Below are positions 1-6,658 of a DNA stretch of 11,391 nucleotides, in pieces; the stretch's first letter is position 1; every line of letters starts with the position of its first letter. Origin of the DNA: Maribacter sp. (GTDB taxonomy: Bacteria > Bacteroidota > Bacteroidia > Flavobacteriales > Flavobacteriaceae); contig QILY01000318.1 in the NCBI GenBank assembly GCA_003232155.1, forward strand, positions 1 through 11,391. Reading direction: 5' to 3'. Both the position numbers and the translations under genes were made by a program. Below the pieces are notes generated by a model. The model was not told the DNA's origin and ran no database searches. It saw only the letters and a list, made by a program, of their open reading frames with translations.

Positions 1-151
1 TCTGAGTATCAAATTCATTGATATAAATATAATCTTCATCATAACGAATTATTTCAATTTCTGGAGAAGAATAAACCCACTTGTCAAATTTGAAATTTAG
101 CCAATAGGGCAGGTTCTTTTGCGAAATTGCTTTGGATGGGATTAAAGTCAT
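1..151 (-). CDS. Hypothetical protein, N-terminal fragment (3' end outside window)
   Basis: Reading leftwards from an ATG at 149-151, 50 codons are open to the window edge. The peptide begins MTLIPSKAISQKNLPYW and continues with a mixed aromatic and acidic stretch (YSSPEIEIIRYDEDYIYINEF). I do not recognise the family. There is no signal peptide, membrane segment or obvious motif in the visible part. Its 5' flank is unusual: the start codon lies only 2 bases from the end of a dispersed inverted-repeat element, so the leader, and probably the promoter region, consists of repeat sequence. No in-frame stop lies immediately upstream, so the true start could be a little further right, inside the repeat. 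Coding status rests only on an open frame and plausible composition. Confidence 0.5.
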   Translation of the reverse strand, partial: MTLIPSKAISQKNLPYWLNFKFDKWVYSSPEIEIIRYDEDYIYINEFDTQ

Positions 152-153
152 AA

Positions 154-204
154 TGAACTCGTTTAAACTTTTTCTTTCCTGCCTGACGGCAGGCAGGTAC
201 CTGC
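154..204 (-). repeat. Dispersed repeat copy C (inverted orientation)
   Basis: Read on the minus strand this 51-base stretch aligns with the repeats at 9674-9728 and 9100-9155: GCAGGTACCTGC, then a GC-rich imperfect palindrome, then an A-rich spacer, then CGAGTTCA. It differs in the core, where GTTTAAAC replaces CTCAAGAC, and by a one-base gap. It forms the left side of the 177-bp inverted element. Confidence 0.75.
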
Positions 205-300
205 AAATATTACATTTTGCACTCATATTTTGCCATTTTTGACTACCGTAGCTATGCTAATAAAAAATGACTTCATATGAGCACAAAAGCGAATATTTTC

Positions 301-330
301 GGTTCCAAACAAATAGTTTAAACGAGTTCA
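301..330 (+). repeat. Dispersed repeat half-copy D
   Basis: GGTTCCAAACAAATAG followed by TTTAAACGAGTTCA corresponds to the A-rich spacer and CGAGTTC end of the repeat family and lacks the GC-rich half. It lies 24 bases beyond the miaA stop codon and forms the right terminal arm of the 177-bp element. On the minus strand it would be transcribed directly after miaA. Confidence 0.65.
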
Positions 331-354
331 ATATATACGATAGGAATCAAAGAA

Positions 355-1263
355 CTAAAGATTTCGTTGTTTTTCTATATGCATAATAATACTCTGAATA
401 TCATCTTGATAGTCAACCCAAATGACATTTTTGTTTTTTTTGAACCAGGTCAACTGTCGTTTGGCAAACCGTCTTGTATTTTTCTTTATTTCTTTGACAG
501 CAAAATCAATATCATAATTACCATCAAAATGATTAAAAAGTTCTTTATAACCTACGGTTTGTAATGCGTTTAGTTTTCTGTTCGGGTATACTGATCTTGC
601 CTCGGTCAATAAACCTTCTTCCATCATTATATCTACTCTTTTATTGATACGATTGTATATAATCTCTCTGTCTGCTGAAATTCCAACTGTAATTACATTA
701 AACGGCCTTTTCGGTTTTTCTTTGCTTAAAAAAGAAGAGTAGGGTTGCCCGGAACCAATACAAACTTCAAGTGCACGTATGAGTCTATGTGGGTTTTCAA
801 TATCGACCTTTTCATAGTATAATGCATCCAGTTGTCTCAATTGTTCCTGTAGCGATTGTATTCCTTCAGATTCAAGCTTAACACCCAATGCCTCTCTAAT
901 TTTTGGGTCTATTTCAGGAAATTTGTCTAAACCTTTGGTTACGGCATCCACATAAAGACCACTTCCTCCAACGAGCACAACAATATCTTTTTCTTTGAAA
1001 AGCTGGTCAAGGCATTGGATAGCATCCCTTTCAAAATCACCCACGGAATAAGATTCAAAAATACTCTTATGTTGAATAAAGTGGTGAGGCACACTTTTTA
1101 GCTCTTCAGCTGAAGGTACCGCAGTACCAATTTTCATTTCCTTATAAAACTGACGGGAATCAGCAGAAATAATATCTGTTTTAAAATAATTTGCGAGAGC
1201 AATAGCTAATCTCGTCTTGCCAATGGCAGTAGTCCCAATGACTGAAACAAGTGTTTTTTTCAT
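355..1263 (-). CDS. miaA: tRNA dimethylallyltransferase MiaA
   Basis: This enzyme transfers a dimethylallyl group from DMAPP to N6 of adenosine 37 in tRNAs that read codons starting with U (i6A37), in the cytoplasm. Its 302 residues are a normal family length. Visible motifs are the P-loop-like GTTAIGKT (residues 10-17), ISADSRQ with the conserved Asp35, the VGGSGLY segment near 98-104, NPHRLIRALEV (157-167), and the C-terminal TVGYKEL and NTRRFAKRQLTWF that contact tRNA and substrate. The ATG at 1261-1263 overlaps the stop codon of the upstream channel gene by one base (TAATG), so translation is probably coupled. It is the last gene of the yggS-to-miaA operon, and the inverted-repeat element follows about 25 bases after its stop. 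Confidence 0.97.
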   Translation of the reverse strand: MKKTLVSVIGTTAIGKTRLAIALANYFKTDIISADSRQFYKEMKIGTAVPSAEELKSVPHHFIQHKSIFESYSVGDFERDAIQCLDQLFKEKDIVVLVGGSGLYVDAVTKGLDKFPEIDPKIREALGVKLESEGIQSLQEQLRQLDALYYEKVDIENPHRLIRALEVCIGSGQPYSSFLSKEKPKRPFNVITVGISADREIIYNRINKRVDIMMEEGLLTEARSVYPNRKLNALQTVGYKELFNHFDGNYDIDFAVKEIKKNTRRFAKRQLTWFKKNKNVIWVDYQDDIQSIIMHIEKQRNL

Positions 1264-2096
1264 TACAGTTCACTTCCACAATTAAAACAATGGGAAGCAT
1301 CATCACGATGGCCTTCTAACGAGCAAGAGGGGCAAGCTTGTGTGTTCAGATGTAATTTATTGTTTTCGGCTTTGCCTTGTTTGGAAAATTCTGCGGTTAC
1401 TATTCCCGTAGGAACGGCAATGATACCATAACCTAAGATCATAACGATAGTTGCAATAAGTTGACCCAAACTGGTTTGCGGTGCAATATCGCCATAACCT
1501 ACTGTAGTTAAGGTTACTATGGCCCAATAAATACTTCTGGGAATACTTGTAAAACCAGCGGTATCATCTTCAATAAGGTACATAATTGTGCCCATAATAA
1601 CAGATAGTATAAGAACGGCATAAATAAAAACCGCAATTCTAGCTCTACTGGCTTTTAATGCTTTTTTAAGGGATGAGGCCTCCCCTAAAAATTGGACTAA
1701 TTTTAAAATTCGGAAAATTCGCAATAATCTAAATGCTCTTACAGCCAGTAGTACTTGTGATCCAGCAAAAATATAGGATAGATAAAGTGGAATAGTCGAT
1801 ACAAAGTCAATAATACCATAAAAGCTAAAAATATATTTAAAAGGCTTCTTTATACTTATGATTCTTACAATATATTCAATGGTAAAAAAGATAGTTACGA
1901 TCCATTCAAAAGTCAAGAGCAACTTATGGTATTGTATGTCTATTTCTTTTACGCTCTCTAGCATCACTAAAATGACACTTACTATAATAAGGACAAAGAG
2001 GAGAATATCAAACCATTTGCCCATAGGGGTATCAGCTTCATAAATTATTTCATGAAGTCTGTTTTTCCATCTCTTAGGTGTTTTTTTGTTTTCCAA
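1263..2096 (-). CDS. Voltage-gated-type potassium channel (ion transporter) with C-terminal zinc ribbon
   Basis: A 277-residue inner-membrane K+ channel subunit of the six-TM Kv/Kch type, expected to act as a tetramer. S1 lies about 28-46, S2 60-80 and S3 88-108. S4 (116-136) carries regularly spaced Arg120, Arg123, Arg126, Arg129 and Lys132. S5 lies about 152-175, the pore loop has the K+ selectivity filter TVGYGD (198-203), and S6 spans about 208-233. The cytoplasmic tail ends in a zinc-ribbon-like CxxC...CxxC (Cys255, 258, 270, 273). The start is TTG at 2094-2096. The next ATG, codon 25, would remove LHEIIYEADTP, which I believe is conserved in related bacterial channels. The gene is in the same frame as the upstream nuclease, with only one sense codon between that gene's TAA and this TTG. 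Gating and physiological role cannot be read from the sequence. Confidence 0.92.
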   Translation of the reverse strand: MENKKTPKRWKNRLHEIIYEADTPMGKWFDILLFVLIIVSVILVMLESVKEIDIQYHKLLLTFEWIVTIFFTIEYIVRIISIKKPFKYIFSFYGIIDFVSTIPLYLSYIFAGSQVLLAVRAFRLLRIFRILKLVQFLGEASSLKKALKASRARIAVFIYAVLILSVIMGTIMYLIEDDTAGFTSIPRSIYWAIVTLTTVGYGDIAPQTSLGQLIATIVMILGYGIIAVPTGIVTAEFSKQGKAENNKLHLNTQACPSCSLEGHRDDASHCFNCGSEL

Positions 2097-2099
2097 ATT

Positions 2100-3473
2100 T
2101 TATGGTTTCATTTCTAAAATTTTCAAAACCCTACGCTTTCTAAGATAAGATTCGATAATATGGGTGGTGTTATTATCACCTTTTATGGGTGTAATAATCG
2201 ATTCTAAGATATGAATATTATTTATTTGATGGTTTAAATCATAATATCCCATCCCTTTGAACTGTCCATTTTGAATTAAAATAGCTGTGTATTCTCCAAT
2301 TTCACGGCCTTTGTCAACAATAGTGATATTCTTATTATTTAAAGAATACGTTTGTATTGCTTCTCGCGCTCTTTTGTTATAAATCTCTATATCTTCTTTG
2401 TTGATACATGCACCATTACAAGTCCCGCTTTCATATTTAGAACAGTTGTTCTTTGCCTCAGAAAACCCATTTAGTTTATCACAGAGTTTAAAATCTGCAG
2501 TGATTTTATATAACAAGTTTTTTGCTCCGTGGTTACTGGCGAATGTGGTAACCAGACCAGTACTTCCCTTTGCATTAAGTGCCGCGGCAAAAAAAGTAAT
2601 ATAGCCTTGTTCTGAAACGGTTTGGTATAGACCATGTGAGAATAATCTAGATTTTTGTTTTTGATTGAACTTTGTTTTATTGCGTTTAAGTTCTTCGTTT
2701 TCTTTTAAAAGAGCCACTAGCTCGTTGCCCGTCTTTTCAAAGGTCACCTTTTTTGTATCTTTTTGTAGTTTTCGGGCGCGATCTCCACTTTTGGTAAAAT
2801 GCTGGTTGACCCTTTTTTTAATATTGTTGCTTTTTCCTAAAAATATAATTTCCCCATCTTTATTATGCATATAATAAACACCAACTTCTGATGGTAATTG
2901 TTCAATCATATCTATTTGACTGGGAGACAACTCGCCAAGCGTTTCGGCTTTCACTACAGTTTTGATGATGGATTTATCCATGTCTTTTGACAACAATAAC
3001 TTGAACAATTTTAAAGTTGCCAAAGCATCACCATTTGCTCTATGACGGTCACTTACTGGTATACCCAATGAGCGTACTAATTTACCAAGACTGTACGATT
3101 CTGCCTCAGGAAGTAATTTTTGTGATAGTTCAACTGTGCATAGGGTCTTACGCTCATAATTATAGCCTAATCTTCTAAACTCGGTTCTAAGTATACGATA
3201 GTCAAATTGAGCATTGTGGGCTATTAGAACGGTATCTTTTGTGATTTCAACAATGCGTTTGGCCACTTCATGAAATTTAGGAGCGGTACGTAGCATCTTG
3301 TTATTGATGCCAGTAAGTTTTACTACAAAAGGTTGAATTTCTTTTTCAGGGTTAACCAATGAAATAAACTTGTCAACTACTTTATGACCGTCAAACCTAT
3401 GAATGGCAATTTCTGTTATACCTTCTTCATTATATTTTCCTCCAGTAGTTTCTATATCTAAAATAGTGTACAT
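2100..3473 (-). CDS. DnaQ-like 3'-5' exonuclease fused to a GIY-YIG (UvrC/Cho-like) nuclease domain
   Basis: With the ATG at 3471-3473 the protein has 457 residues. Residues 1-165 are a DEDDh exonuclease like the DNA polymerase III epsilon subunit: DIETTG (Asp6, Glu8), HNAQFD (Asp91) and HRANGD (His144, Asp149). A GIY-YIG domain follows (about 193-277): GVYYM, FLGKSNNIKKRV and the acidic Glu251 in GNELVALL. Downstream, four cysteines at 331, 344, 352 and 356 resemble the cysteine cluster after the UvrC nuclease domain. Such fusions are known from bacterial genomes and are thought to act in DNA repair, like Cho; the substrate is not shown here. The Tyr of the YIG motif is Phe. An upstream GTG at 3632 would add 53 residues overlapping yggS; I reject it because the exonuclease fold begins at Met54 of that longer frame. 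Confidence 0.88.
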   Translation of the reverse strand: MYTILDIETTGGKYNEEGITEIAIHRFDGHKVVDKFISLVNPEKEIQPFVVKLTGINNKMLRTAPKFHEVAKRIVEITKDTVLIAHNAQFDYRILRTEFRRLGYNYERKTLCTVELSQKLLPEAESYSLGKLVRSLGIPVSDRHRANGDALATLKLFKLLLSKDMDKSIIKTVVKAETLGELSPSQIDMIEQLPSEVGVYYMHNKDGEIIFLGKSNNIKKRVNQHFTKSGDRARKLQKDTKKVTFEKTGNELVALLKENEELKRNKTKFNQKQKSRLFSHGLYQTVSEQGYITFFAAALNAKGSTGLVTTFASNHGAKNLLYKITADFKLCDKLNGFSEAKNNCSKYESGTCNGACINKEDIEIYNKRAREAIQTYSLNNKNITIVDKGREIGEYTAILIQNGQFKGMGYYDLNHQINNIHILESIITPIKGDNNTTHIIESYLRKRRVLKILEMKP

Positions 3474-3558
3474 GTAGTATTCTGTCTTGTTCGGAACTTT
3501 AGGCTTTGCTGATAAAGATAAGTAATCTCTTGAGGGATAGTTAATGATTTGCAGATTT

Positions 3559-4209
3559 CTATCTACTTCCGAAAATACTACTCCCAATACGTACCATTGT
3601 ACTTCCTTCAGAAATGGCGATTTTGTAATCACTGCTCATACCCATTGATAAAACAGTTAAACCTTCTAATTTTTTTTGAAGTTTGGTATATATTATTTTT
3701 AGTTGATTGAATTCTCTACGTACTTGTTCGTTGTTGTCAGTAAAAGTGGCCATTCCCATTAGACCTATAATCCTAAGGTTTTTCATTTGCTGAAAAGCTT
3801 CGGAGTTAATAATAGTATTCAACTCTTCTTCATTCAATCCAAATTTAGTGTCTTCTTCAGCAATATGCATTTGCAACAAACAGTCAATGACACGGTCATG
3901 CTTTAGAGCTTGTTTGTTGATTTCTTTTAAGAGTTTAAAGCTGTCTACCCCATGAATCAATGAAACAAACTCAGCCATGTACTTCACCTTATTACGTTGC
4001 ACATGACCTATCATATGCCATTGAATATCTTTTGGCATTACTTCCCATTTCTGGGTCATTTCTTGTATTTTGTTTTCTCCGAATATACGTTGCCCAGTAT
4101 CATAAGCTTCTTGCAAAAGAGCAATAGGCTTTGTTTTTGAGACTGCTACAAGGCTTACATGCTCAGGTAAGGTTTCTTTTATTTCACTTATATTTTGTTC
4201 TATAGACAT
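3559..4209 (-). CDS. yggS: YggS/PLPBP family pyridoxal-phosphate homeostasis protein
   Basis: A cytoplasmic PLP-binding protein (fold-type III alanine-racemase-like barrel) that buffers pyridoxal phosphate; members have no confirmed enzyme activity. It has 216 residues, typical for the compact bacterial form. The PLP lysine is Lys25 in LVAVSKTKP. Other signatures are FGENKIQEM (43-51), WHMIGHVQRNKVKY (64-77), LMGMATF, and the phosphate-binding SMGMSSDY and GSTMVRIGSSIFG near the C-terminus. It appears to be the first gene of a minus-strand operon with the exonuclease, channel and miaA genes; the 85-base gap to the exonuclease start holds no other gene. There is a 231-base non-coding stretch upstream where its promoter should lie, but I found no convincing Bacteroidota promoter motif. 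Confidence 0.95.
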   Translation of the reverse strand: MSIEQNISEIKETLPEHVSLVAVSKTKPIALLQEAYDTGQRIFGENKIQEMTQKWEVMPKDIQWHMIGHVQRNKVKYMAEFVSLIHGVDSFKLLKEINKQALKHDRVIDCLLQMHIAEEDTKFGLNEEELNTIINSEAFQQMKNLRIIGLMGMATFTDNNEQVRREFNQLKIIYTKLQKKLEGLTVLSMGMSSDYKIAISEGSTMVRIGSSIFGSR

Positions 4210-4440
4210 TGATTAATTGGTCTTTAACACTTAACTTATTAATAGTTTGGTCAATTAGTTCGTATATTAATTTTTTTAACACACTTAAACGATGCTCCCA
4301 TTCATAACAGTGAAAAGTGAAGAATGAAAAGTGGAAAAGCTAAAACTTAAAATCTAGTTCCTATTTGTAATGTTACCAACAATTAATTTTTAGGTTGTTA
4401 TATTTTTAAAAATTGACTTAAATAATGCTCTCATTAATAA
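4210..4440. other. 231-bp non-coding stretch between yggS and the DUF1015 remnant
   Basis: No open frame of note, no RNA gene and no strong terminator hairpin are seen. It holds the 5' region of yggS, a purine-rich low-complexity run (4309-4338, built from GTGAAAAGTGAAGAATG-like words), and an imperfect direct repeat whose second copy touches the DUF1015 ancestral stop codon. Confidence 0.6.
4283..4308 (-). repeat. Imperfect direct repeat, copy 1
   Basis: The 26 bases beginning ACTTAAACGATGCTCCCATT match the copy at 4416-4441 at 22 of 26 positions, in the same orientation, 133 bases apart. T/A-rich runs precede both copies. A small local duplication or tandem regulatory element is possible. 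Confidence 0.5.
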
Positions 4441-4441
4441 C
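4416..4441 (-). repeat. Imperfect direct repeat, copy 2
   Basis: The 26 bases beginning ACTTAAATAATGCTCTCATT are the second copy of the repeat at 4283-4308. Its right end overlaps the first base of the ancestral DUF1015 stop codon at 4441-4443. Confidence 0.5.
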
Positions 4442-4530
4442 TATAATTCGTAAATAGCCAATCCACTTCTTAGTTTAGGTTCTATGTATGTACTTTTAGG
4501 TGGCATTACCAGGCCAGCGTCTGCAATATG
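4441..4530 (-). pseudogene. Out-of-frame C-terminal tail of the DUF1015 gene
   Basis: In a different minus-strand frame from the main gene, 29 codons and a TAG stop read HIADAGLVMPPKSTY then IEPKLRSGLAIYEL. This matches the conserved C-terminus that I know from bacteroidotal DUF1015 proteins (an ADxxxIMPPKTTWIEPKLRSGLTIYEL-like ending). The main frame ends instead with GFSLVP followed by the unrelated ILQTLAW. A loss of about 22 bases around 4530-4534 (seven codons plus one base) would explain both the frame change and the missing residues. The tail has no stop of its own, so the lesion is recent, or it is a sequence error. Confidence 0.85.
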
Positions 4531-5654
4531 GGTACAAGGCTAAAACCAATGGTGAAATTACCTTTATCGATTTCATCCTTCATTTTAATTATATTATGTT
4601 TTCCGTATCCGTATTGAATACGTTTGTCTTTTCGTAAGTTCTTGATGCCTAAAATAGGTTCTAAAATTGTTTTAAAAAGTATTTGGGTATCTAATTCACT
4701 GAGGACATCGGTAAACTGATAAACTTTTTTTCTTAGGTACAATGAATAGAACTCACCATCTAAATACATGCTAAAATGATGCTTTTTAGTGGCTTTATAT
4801 ACTGTGGAACCTTGATTTTCAATGCTGTAAAATTCATCTAGAATTATTAAAAATTGTTCTTTGGTCAATCCGTTCAAATCTTTTACCATCCGATTAAATT
4901 CGTAAATGTGTATTTCCGATTCAGGAATCAAGTAACTCATGAAATAGTTATAAGGCTCTTTACCAGTATGTTCAGGATTGTTCTTTTTAGAATTTTCAGA
5001 AAGTAGGTTTGATGATGCACTCCTGTGATGACCATCGGCAATATATAAAGCATCTATTTTATGAAATTCTTTTTCTAATGAATGAATAGTGTTTTTATCA
5101 GAAATTGCCCATAGACTATGAGTTACTTTATCAGTTGTGGTAAATAAATAATCAGGTTCACTTTGTTTTTCCTTTTCAATAATATCGGCAATTGATCGGT
5201 TATCTGCGTAGGTCATTAAAACAGGTTCTGCATTGAATGCAACTGTTTTTAAATAATCAGCAAAAAGTTCTTCGCGATGTTGTAAAGTAGCCTCATGCTT
5301 TTTGATGATATTATTTTGATAATCTTTTACACTGGTTGCACAGAATAAACCACAGCATTTTAAATCATTTTTTTCGATTTGGTAGAGGTAGAAACTATTA
5401 TCAGCGTCTTTCAGTAATATATTGTCTTCTAAAAACTCTAAATACCTGTTGTGAACTAATTTAAATCGTTCAGCACCAGATACTTTTTTATCAAACTTAT
5501 ACCCAAGATTTATAATATGTAAAAAAGAAAATGGATTAAAGCTCAATGCAGCCTGCAATTCTTTTTTTGAGTATTCTTGATATGATCGCGAAGCAACAAA
5601 AGCTACTTTGTCTTTTGCAGGCCTAATGGCTTTAAAAGGTTTTACAATTGCCAT
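4506..5654 (-). CDS. DUF1015 family protein, C-terminus frameshifted
   Basis: The 382-residue frame matches the DUF1015 family from its N-terminus (MAIVKPFKAIRP, FVASRSYQEY, FLHIINLGYKF) through LYIADGHHRSASS, NYFMSYLIPESE and KKHHFSMYLDGEFYSLY to ILGIKNLRKDKR. Family members are cytoplasmic proteins of unknown biochemical role, often found near serine biosynthesis genes (serA, serC) in Bacteroidota; those genes are not in this window. The conserved DGHHR segment is intact. After GFSLVP the frame leaves the family pattern and stops at 4506-4508, about 36 residues short, while the lost tail is readable in another frame at 4441-4530. The product may be unstable or inactive. It starts 14 bases after the hydroxybutyryl-CoA dehydrogenase stop, suggesting co-transcription. 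Confidence 0.88.
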   Translation of the reverse strand: MAIVKPFKAIRPAKDKVAFVASRSYQEYSKKELQAALSFNPFSFLHIINLGYKFDKKVSGAERFKLVHNRYLEFLEDNILLKDADNSFYLYQIEKNDLKCCGLFCATSVKDYQNNIIKKHEATLQHREELFADYLKTVAFNAEPVLMTYADNRSIADIIEKEKQSEPDYLFTTTDKVTHSLWAISDKNTIHSLEKEFHKIDALYIADGHHRSASSNLLSENSKKNNPEHTGKEPYNYFMSYLIPESEIHIYEFNRMVKDLNGLTKEQFLIILDEFYSIENQGSTVYKATKKHHFSMYLDGEFYSLYLRKKVYQFTDVLSELDTQILFKTILEPILGIKNLRKDKRIQYGYGKHNIIKMKDEIDKGNFTIGFSLVPILQTLAW

Positions 5655-5668
5655 TTATAATATCTTAA

Positions 5669-6556
5669 TTAGTTAAATTGGGCAGCTACTTTTTCTGCTT
5701 TTCGTGATTCGGAATAATCATAGAAACCTTCACCTGATTTTACACCTAACTTTCCTGCCATTACCATATTTACCAGAAGTGGGCAAGGAGCATATTTCGG
5801 ATTTTTGAATCCATCATACATTACGTTTAAAATAGAGAGGCATACATCTAAACCAATAAAATCTGCCAATTGCAAAGGCCCCATAGGGTGCGCCATACCC
5901 AATTTCATTACGGTATCTATTTCTTGAACACCGGCAACACCATTGTATAAAGTTTCAATAGCCTCATTTAGCATGGGCATTAAAATTCGGTTGGCAACAA
6001 AACCTGGATAATCATTAACTTCAGTAGGTGTTTTCCCTAGTTTTTCAGAAAGCTCCATAATCACTTGAGTGGTTTCATCTGAAGTACTGTACCCCCTTAT
6101 AATCTCAACCAACTTCATTATGGGCACCGGATTCATAAAGTGCATACCTATAACCTTTTCGGGCCTTTGGGTCACCGCGGCAATTCGAGTTATTGAAATG
6201 GAAGAGGTATTGGTTGCCAAAATGGTTTCTGTAGCACAGAGTTCATCTAACTCTTTAAAAATTTTCAATTTTAAATCAATATTTTCAGTTGCTGCTTCTA
6301 CAACCAATTGCACATCTTGAATACCAGAAGATATTGATACATGGGTTTCGATATTGCCAAGCGTGTCCGATTTATCTTTTTCAGATATGATTTCTTTAGA
6401 AACCATTCTATCTAAGTTTTTGGCTATGGCAGCTACACCTTTATCTAGTGATGCCTGAGAGATATCAATCAAGTTTATATGATATCCATTTTGGGCAAAG
6501 ACATGAGCTATTCCATTCCCCATGGTTCCAGCACCTATTACAGCTATATTTTTCAT
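5669..6556 (-). CDS. hbd: 3-hydroxybutyryl-CoA dehydrogenase
   Basis: Cytoplasmic NAD(P)-dependent oxidoreductase that interconverts (S)-3-hydroxyacyl-CoA and 3-oxoacyl-CoA in short-chain fatty-acid, butyrate or phenylacetate metabolism. Its 295 residues match the single-domain-pair bacterial form. The N-terminal Rossmann motif is GAGTMGNG (8-15). Catalytic residues fit the family: Ser118/119 in NTSSISI, His139 in GMHFMNP, Glu151 twelve residues later, and Asn189 in PGFVANRI. The C-terminal helical domain ends with KSGEGFYDYS. No thiolase, crotonase or acyl-CoA dehydrogenase gene lies nearby, so the pathway is undetermined. A REP-like double hairpin lies about 20 bases upstream of its ATG and could affect expression or mRNA stability. 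Confidence 0.95.
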   Translation of the reverse strand: MKNIAVIGAGTMGNGIAHVFAQNGYHINLIDISQASLDKGVAAIAKNLDRMVSKEIISEKDKSDTLGNIETHVSISSGIQDVQLVVEAATENIDLKLKIFKELDELCATETILATNTSSISITRIAAVTQRPEKVIGMHFMNPVPIMKLVEIIRGYSTSDETTQVIMELSEKLGKTPTEVNDYPGFVANRILMPMLNEAIETLYNGVAGVQEIDTVMKLGMAHPMGPLQLADFIGLDVCLSILNVMYDGFKNPKYAPCPLLVNMVMAGKLGVKSGEGFYDYSESRKAEKVAAQFN

Positions 6557-6576
6557 AAATAAGATATTTTACTTTC

Positions 6577-6635
6577 ATTCCCGAGAAGTCGGGAATCTTT
6601 TTTCCTTAAGCAGGTCTCTCGACTGCGCTCGACCA
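6577..6635. repeat. REP-like double hairpin between two minus-strand genes
   Basis: The first hairpin is ATTCCCGA-GAAG-TCGGGAAT (6577-6596), an 8-bp perfect stem followed on the plus strand by CTTTTTT. The second (6612-6635) is the imperfect palindrome around TCGACTGCGCTCGA, a sequence I recognise as a frequent intergenic repeat in flavobacterial genomes. The T-run is on the plus strand, although both flanking genes are on minus, so a simple terminator role for them is not supported. It sits after the Gfo/Idh gene and just before the hydroxybutyryl-CoA dehydrogenase start. Confidence 0.7.
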
Positions 6636-6658
6636 GACATCTTTATTTTTAACTTAAA

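Larger units (their letters stand above)
154..330. repeat. 177-bp nested inverted-repeat element, MITE-like
   Basis: The outer ends are perfect 16-base inverted repeats (154-169 TGAACTCGTTTAAACT and its reverse complement at 315-330). Inside them, a second pair of 36-base arms (205-240 and 264-299) matches at 27 of 36 positions without gaps and encloses a 23-base loop that contains TAGCTATGCTA. Between the left outer and inner arms sits a GC-rich hairpin with the 12-base palindrome at 193-204. The whole fills the gap between the unknown gene at the left edge and the end of miaA. No coding frame or transposase is seen, and no clear target-site duplication flanks it. It may be a miniature mobile element, a compound REP-type element, or a bidirectional RNA hairpin acting as a terminator. 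Confidence 0.7.

Noticed and set aside
154..330. CRISPR-like or attachment-site interpretation of the repeats
   Set aside because: Copies are scattered, in both orientations and without regular spacers, and there is no integrase or cas gene.
338..382. Similarity of 351-382 (miaA 3' end) to 10338-10370 (PorP-like 5' region), both beginning AGAACTAAAG
   Set aside because: Only ten bases are exact; the rest is T-rich with gaps, one copy is coding and the other is not, so a shared origin is not supported.
3474..3632. N-terminal extension of the exonuclease from a GTG at 3630-3632
   Set aside because: It would overlap the end of yggS by 74 bases, and the extra 53 residues precede the first exonuclease strand without family resemblance; the ATG at 3471-3473 starts exactly at the fold.
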